Notes under the pieces: generated by a model
Told to the model about the DNA's origin: nothing
What the model saw: only the letters and a program-made list of their open reading frames with translations
The model's database searches: none
Program-made: the position numbers and the translations under genes
Shown: positions 53,141 to 54,439 of the stretch, piece after piece
Layout of the letters: each line of letters opens with the position of its first letter
How positions within the stretch are numbered: position 1 is the stretch's first letter
Origin: Mycobacterium paraffinicum
GTDB taxonomy: Bacteria; Actinomycetota; Actinomycetes; Mycobacteriales; Mycobacteriaceae
NCBI RefSeq assembly: GCF_001907675.1
Contig: NZ_MPNT01000036.1
Location: 1 to 54,439, forward strand
DNA length: 54,439 bases
Reading direction: 5' to 3'

Positions 53141-54316
53141 ATGGCTACACCCGTCATTGTCGGAGCGGTTCGGACGGCGATCGGCCGCTCCTTCAAGGGC
53201 ACGCTCGTCAACACACCCCCCGAGACGCTGATCACCACGGTGCTCCCCGAGGTGGTGCGCCGGTCCGGCGTCGACCCGTCCGCCATCGACGACATCATCT
53301 TTGCCGAATCGAACTACGGTGGTGGGGATTTGGCGAGGTACGCGGCCACCGCGACGGGGATGGAGGACATTCCCGGCCAGTCGGTGAATCGGCACTGTGC
53401 GGGCAGCCTGACCGCCATCGGCAATGCTGCGGCCCAGATCGGCTCCGGGATGGAGCGCGTGCTGATCGCCGGCGGCGTGCAGTCGCTGTCGATGATGCCG
53501 CTGACCAATTGGCGGATCCCGGGCCCGGAGTTGAAGTTCCAGGAGCAATGGATGCCGCCGACCCATGTGGAGACGCCCGACGCGCCCGGCAGGGACATGT
53601 CGATCACCGTGGGCTGGAACACCGCGCAGGCGGTCGGGATCACACGCGAGGAGATGGACGCCTGGGCGGCCCGGTCACATCAGCGCGCCATCGCGGCCAT
53701 GGATGCGGGCAAGTTCGTCGACGAGATCATCCCGCTGAAGGTCACCCAGTTCGACGGTTCGGTCACCGAGTTCTCCGTCGACGAACACCCTCGCCGGGAC
53801 ACCACGGTGGAGAAGCTCGCCGGGCTGAAAGTGCTGCACCCGGAGATCGAGGGCTTCTCGATCACGGCGGGCAACAGCAGCGGCACCAACGACGCCGCGG
53901 CGGCCGTGGCCCTCGTCGACCGCGACTACGCCGCGGCCGAGAACCTCAACGTGATGGGCACGGTACGGGCGTGGGCCGCCGCGGGCGTGCCGCCGCGGGA
54001 CTGCGGTCTGGGCGCGGTCAAGGTGATCGGCAAGGTGCTGCAGCGGGCCGGTCTGTCGGTTAACGACGTGGCGTTGTGGGAGATCAACGAGGCGTTTGCC
54101 TCGGTGCCGATCGCGGCGTGCCGGGAGTATGGCATCGACGAGGAAAAGGTGAACTTCTCCGGCAGCGGCTGCAGCCTCGGCCACCCCATCGCGGCCTCGG
54201 GTGCGCGCATGGTGACCACGCTGGTCTACGAGCTGGCCCGGCGCGGCGGCGGCATCGGCGTCGCGGCCATGTGTGCGGGCGGCGGTCAGGGCGGCGCCGT
54301 GGTGATCGAGGTCTAG
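53141..54316 (+). CDS. thiolase (acetyl-CoA C-acyltransferase)
   Basis: This encodes 391 residues, normal thiolase length. The acylated cysteine is Cys86 in SVNRHCAGSLTAIG; the NEAFA motif and GSGCSLGHPIAASG provide the second active-site elements, and CAGGGQGGA near the C-terminus holds the deprotonating cysteine. It degrades or condenses 3-ketoacyl-CoA in fatty acid or steroid side-chain metabolism. The ATG at 53141 is preferred; a TTG two codons earlier is possible. A short ATACGGTAT palindrome lies about 70 bp upstream and may be an operator. It stands next to a mobile element end. Confidence 0.95.
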   Translation: MATPVIVGAVRTAIGRSFKGTLVNTPPETLITTVLPEVVRRSGVDPSAIDDIIFAESNYGGGDLARYAATATGMEDIPGQSVNRHCAGSLTAIGNAAAQIGSGMERVLIAGGVQSLSMMPLTNWRIPGPELKFQEQWMPPTHVETPDAPGRDMSITVGWNTAQAVGITREEMDAWAARSHQRAIAAMDAGKFVDEIIPLKVTQFDGSVTEFSVDEHPRRDTTVEKLAGLKVLHPEIEGFSITAGNSSGTNDAAAAVALVDRDYAAAENLNVMGTVRAWAAAGVPPRDCGLGAVKVIGKVLQRAGLSVNDVALWEINEAFASVPIAACREYGIDEEKVNFSGSGCSLGHPIAASGARMVTTLVYELARRGGGIGVAAMCAGGGQGGAVVIEV

Positions 54317-54329
54317 ACGGTATGGGGGG

Positions 54330-54412
54330 CTGGGGCCTCGCTCACATGTGAACGTGGGTTGCGGTCGGGAAATGGGTCCTGGCCGTAGAGCCACAGATGT
54401 GGGAGGCCCCAG
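54330..54412. other. inverted repeat upstream of the putative transposase gene
   Basis: CTGGGGCCTC at 54330-54339 is perfectly repeated in inverse at 54403-54412, and the adjoining CACATGTG (54343-54350) resembles CACAGATGTGG (54392-54402). Together they could form a stem of about 20 imperfect pairs around a loop of about 40 nt. In IS110 elements the non-coding end upstream of the recombinase gene can encode a structured guide (bridge) RNA; the space here is short for that, so this could instead be a leader structure. Confidence 0.35.
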
Positions 54413-54439
54413 TGAAGGTTCAGCGTACGAGTGTTGGGT
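54397..54439 (+). CDS. start of an IS110-family transposase (truncated by window end)
   Basis: The frame opens with ATG at 54397 (or GTG at 54412) and reads MWEAPVKVQRTSVG to the window edge. As I recall them, actinobacterial IS110-family transposases begin with KVQRTSVGLDVHARS, so these 14 residues fit the start of one. IS110 enzymes are DEDD recombinases that insert without standard terminal repeats. The element boundary and the rest of the gene lie outside the window, so the call rests on a short match. Confidence 0.5.
   Translation, partial: MWEAPVKVQRTSVG

Overview
The window is high-GC DNA from a mycobacterium, most likely a slow-growing non-tuberculous species; the species itself cannot be fixed by eye. 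The evidence is the gene content: a mycobacterial hemophore-like protein, two leucine-carboxyl-methyltransferase-like (TIGR00027) methyltransferases, F420/deazaflavin enzymes, TIGR03085/TIGR03086 thiol-transferase-like proteins, a PknH/EmbR-type kinase-regulator pair, a LipJ-like hydrolase-cyclase, htpG, DUF2505 and DUF3072 proteins, and many GTG starts.

0-9 kb is an accessory stretch with signs of decay. It holds a methyltransferase, an unrecognised broken frame, a MarR regulator and a short-chain dehydrogenase (SDR) that share a matched pair of putative operators, a flavin monooxygenase, an AT-richer methyltransferase, a HAD phosphatase beside an alpha/beta-hydrolase remnant, a lipoprotein, an atypical P450 and a small secreted protein. 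The SDR carries an apparent 1-bp frameshift and lacks its catalytic lysine.

9-33 kb is dense in signalling genes. A minus-strand set (secreted TolB-like propeller, six-blade NHL lipoprotein, LipJ-like hydrolase/cyclase) diverges from a plus-strand set (transmembrane Ser/Thr kinase, EmbR-like SARP-FHA regulator, YchJ-like protein). After tRNA-Cys, a TPM protein, a small secreted protein and a hemophore comes the main object of the window: a 3583-residue gene (18684-29435, minus). It joins a SARP/BTAD regulator, a class III cyclase domain, a STAND-type ATPase and a TPR-like region to 17 tandem NTF2/SnoaL-like modules. Its stop overlaps the start of an S51-type peptidase by 8 nt. Divergent from it is a GAF-SpoIIE-HATPase switch protein overlapping a STAS antagonist (partner-switching module).

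33-54 kb looks like ordinary mycobacterial chromosome: YihY-like membrane protein, deazaflavin reductases, methyltransferases, two Gly-Pro-rich collagen-like secreted proteins, a VIT transporter, a thioesterase-acyl-CoA ligase pair, an NmrA-like protein, a nitrilase, htpG, an F420 oxidoreductase, a stand-alone PknH-type sensor lipoprotein, a DMT transporter, a reductase/TIGR03086 fusion, a DoxX-like protein and a thiolase. The window ends in what looks like the first codons of an IS110-family transposase preceded by an inverted repeat.

All functional calls come from reading protein motifs; no database search was run.
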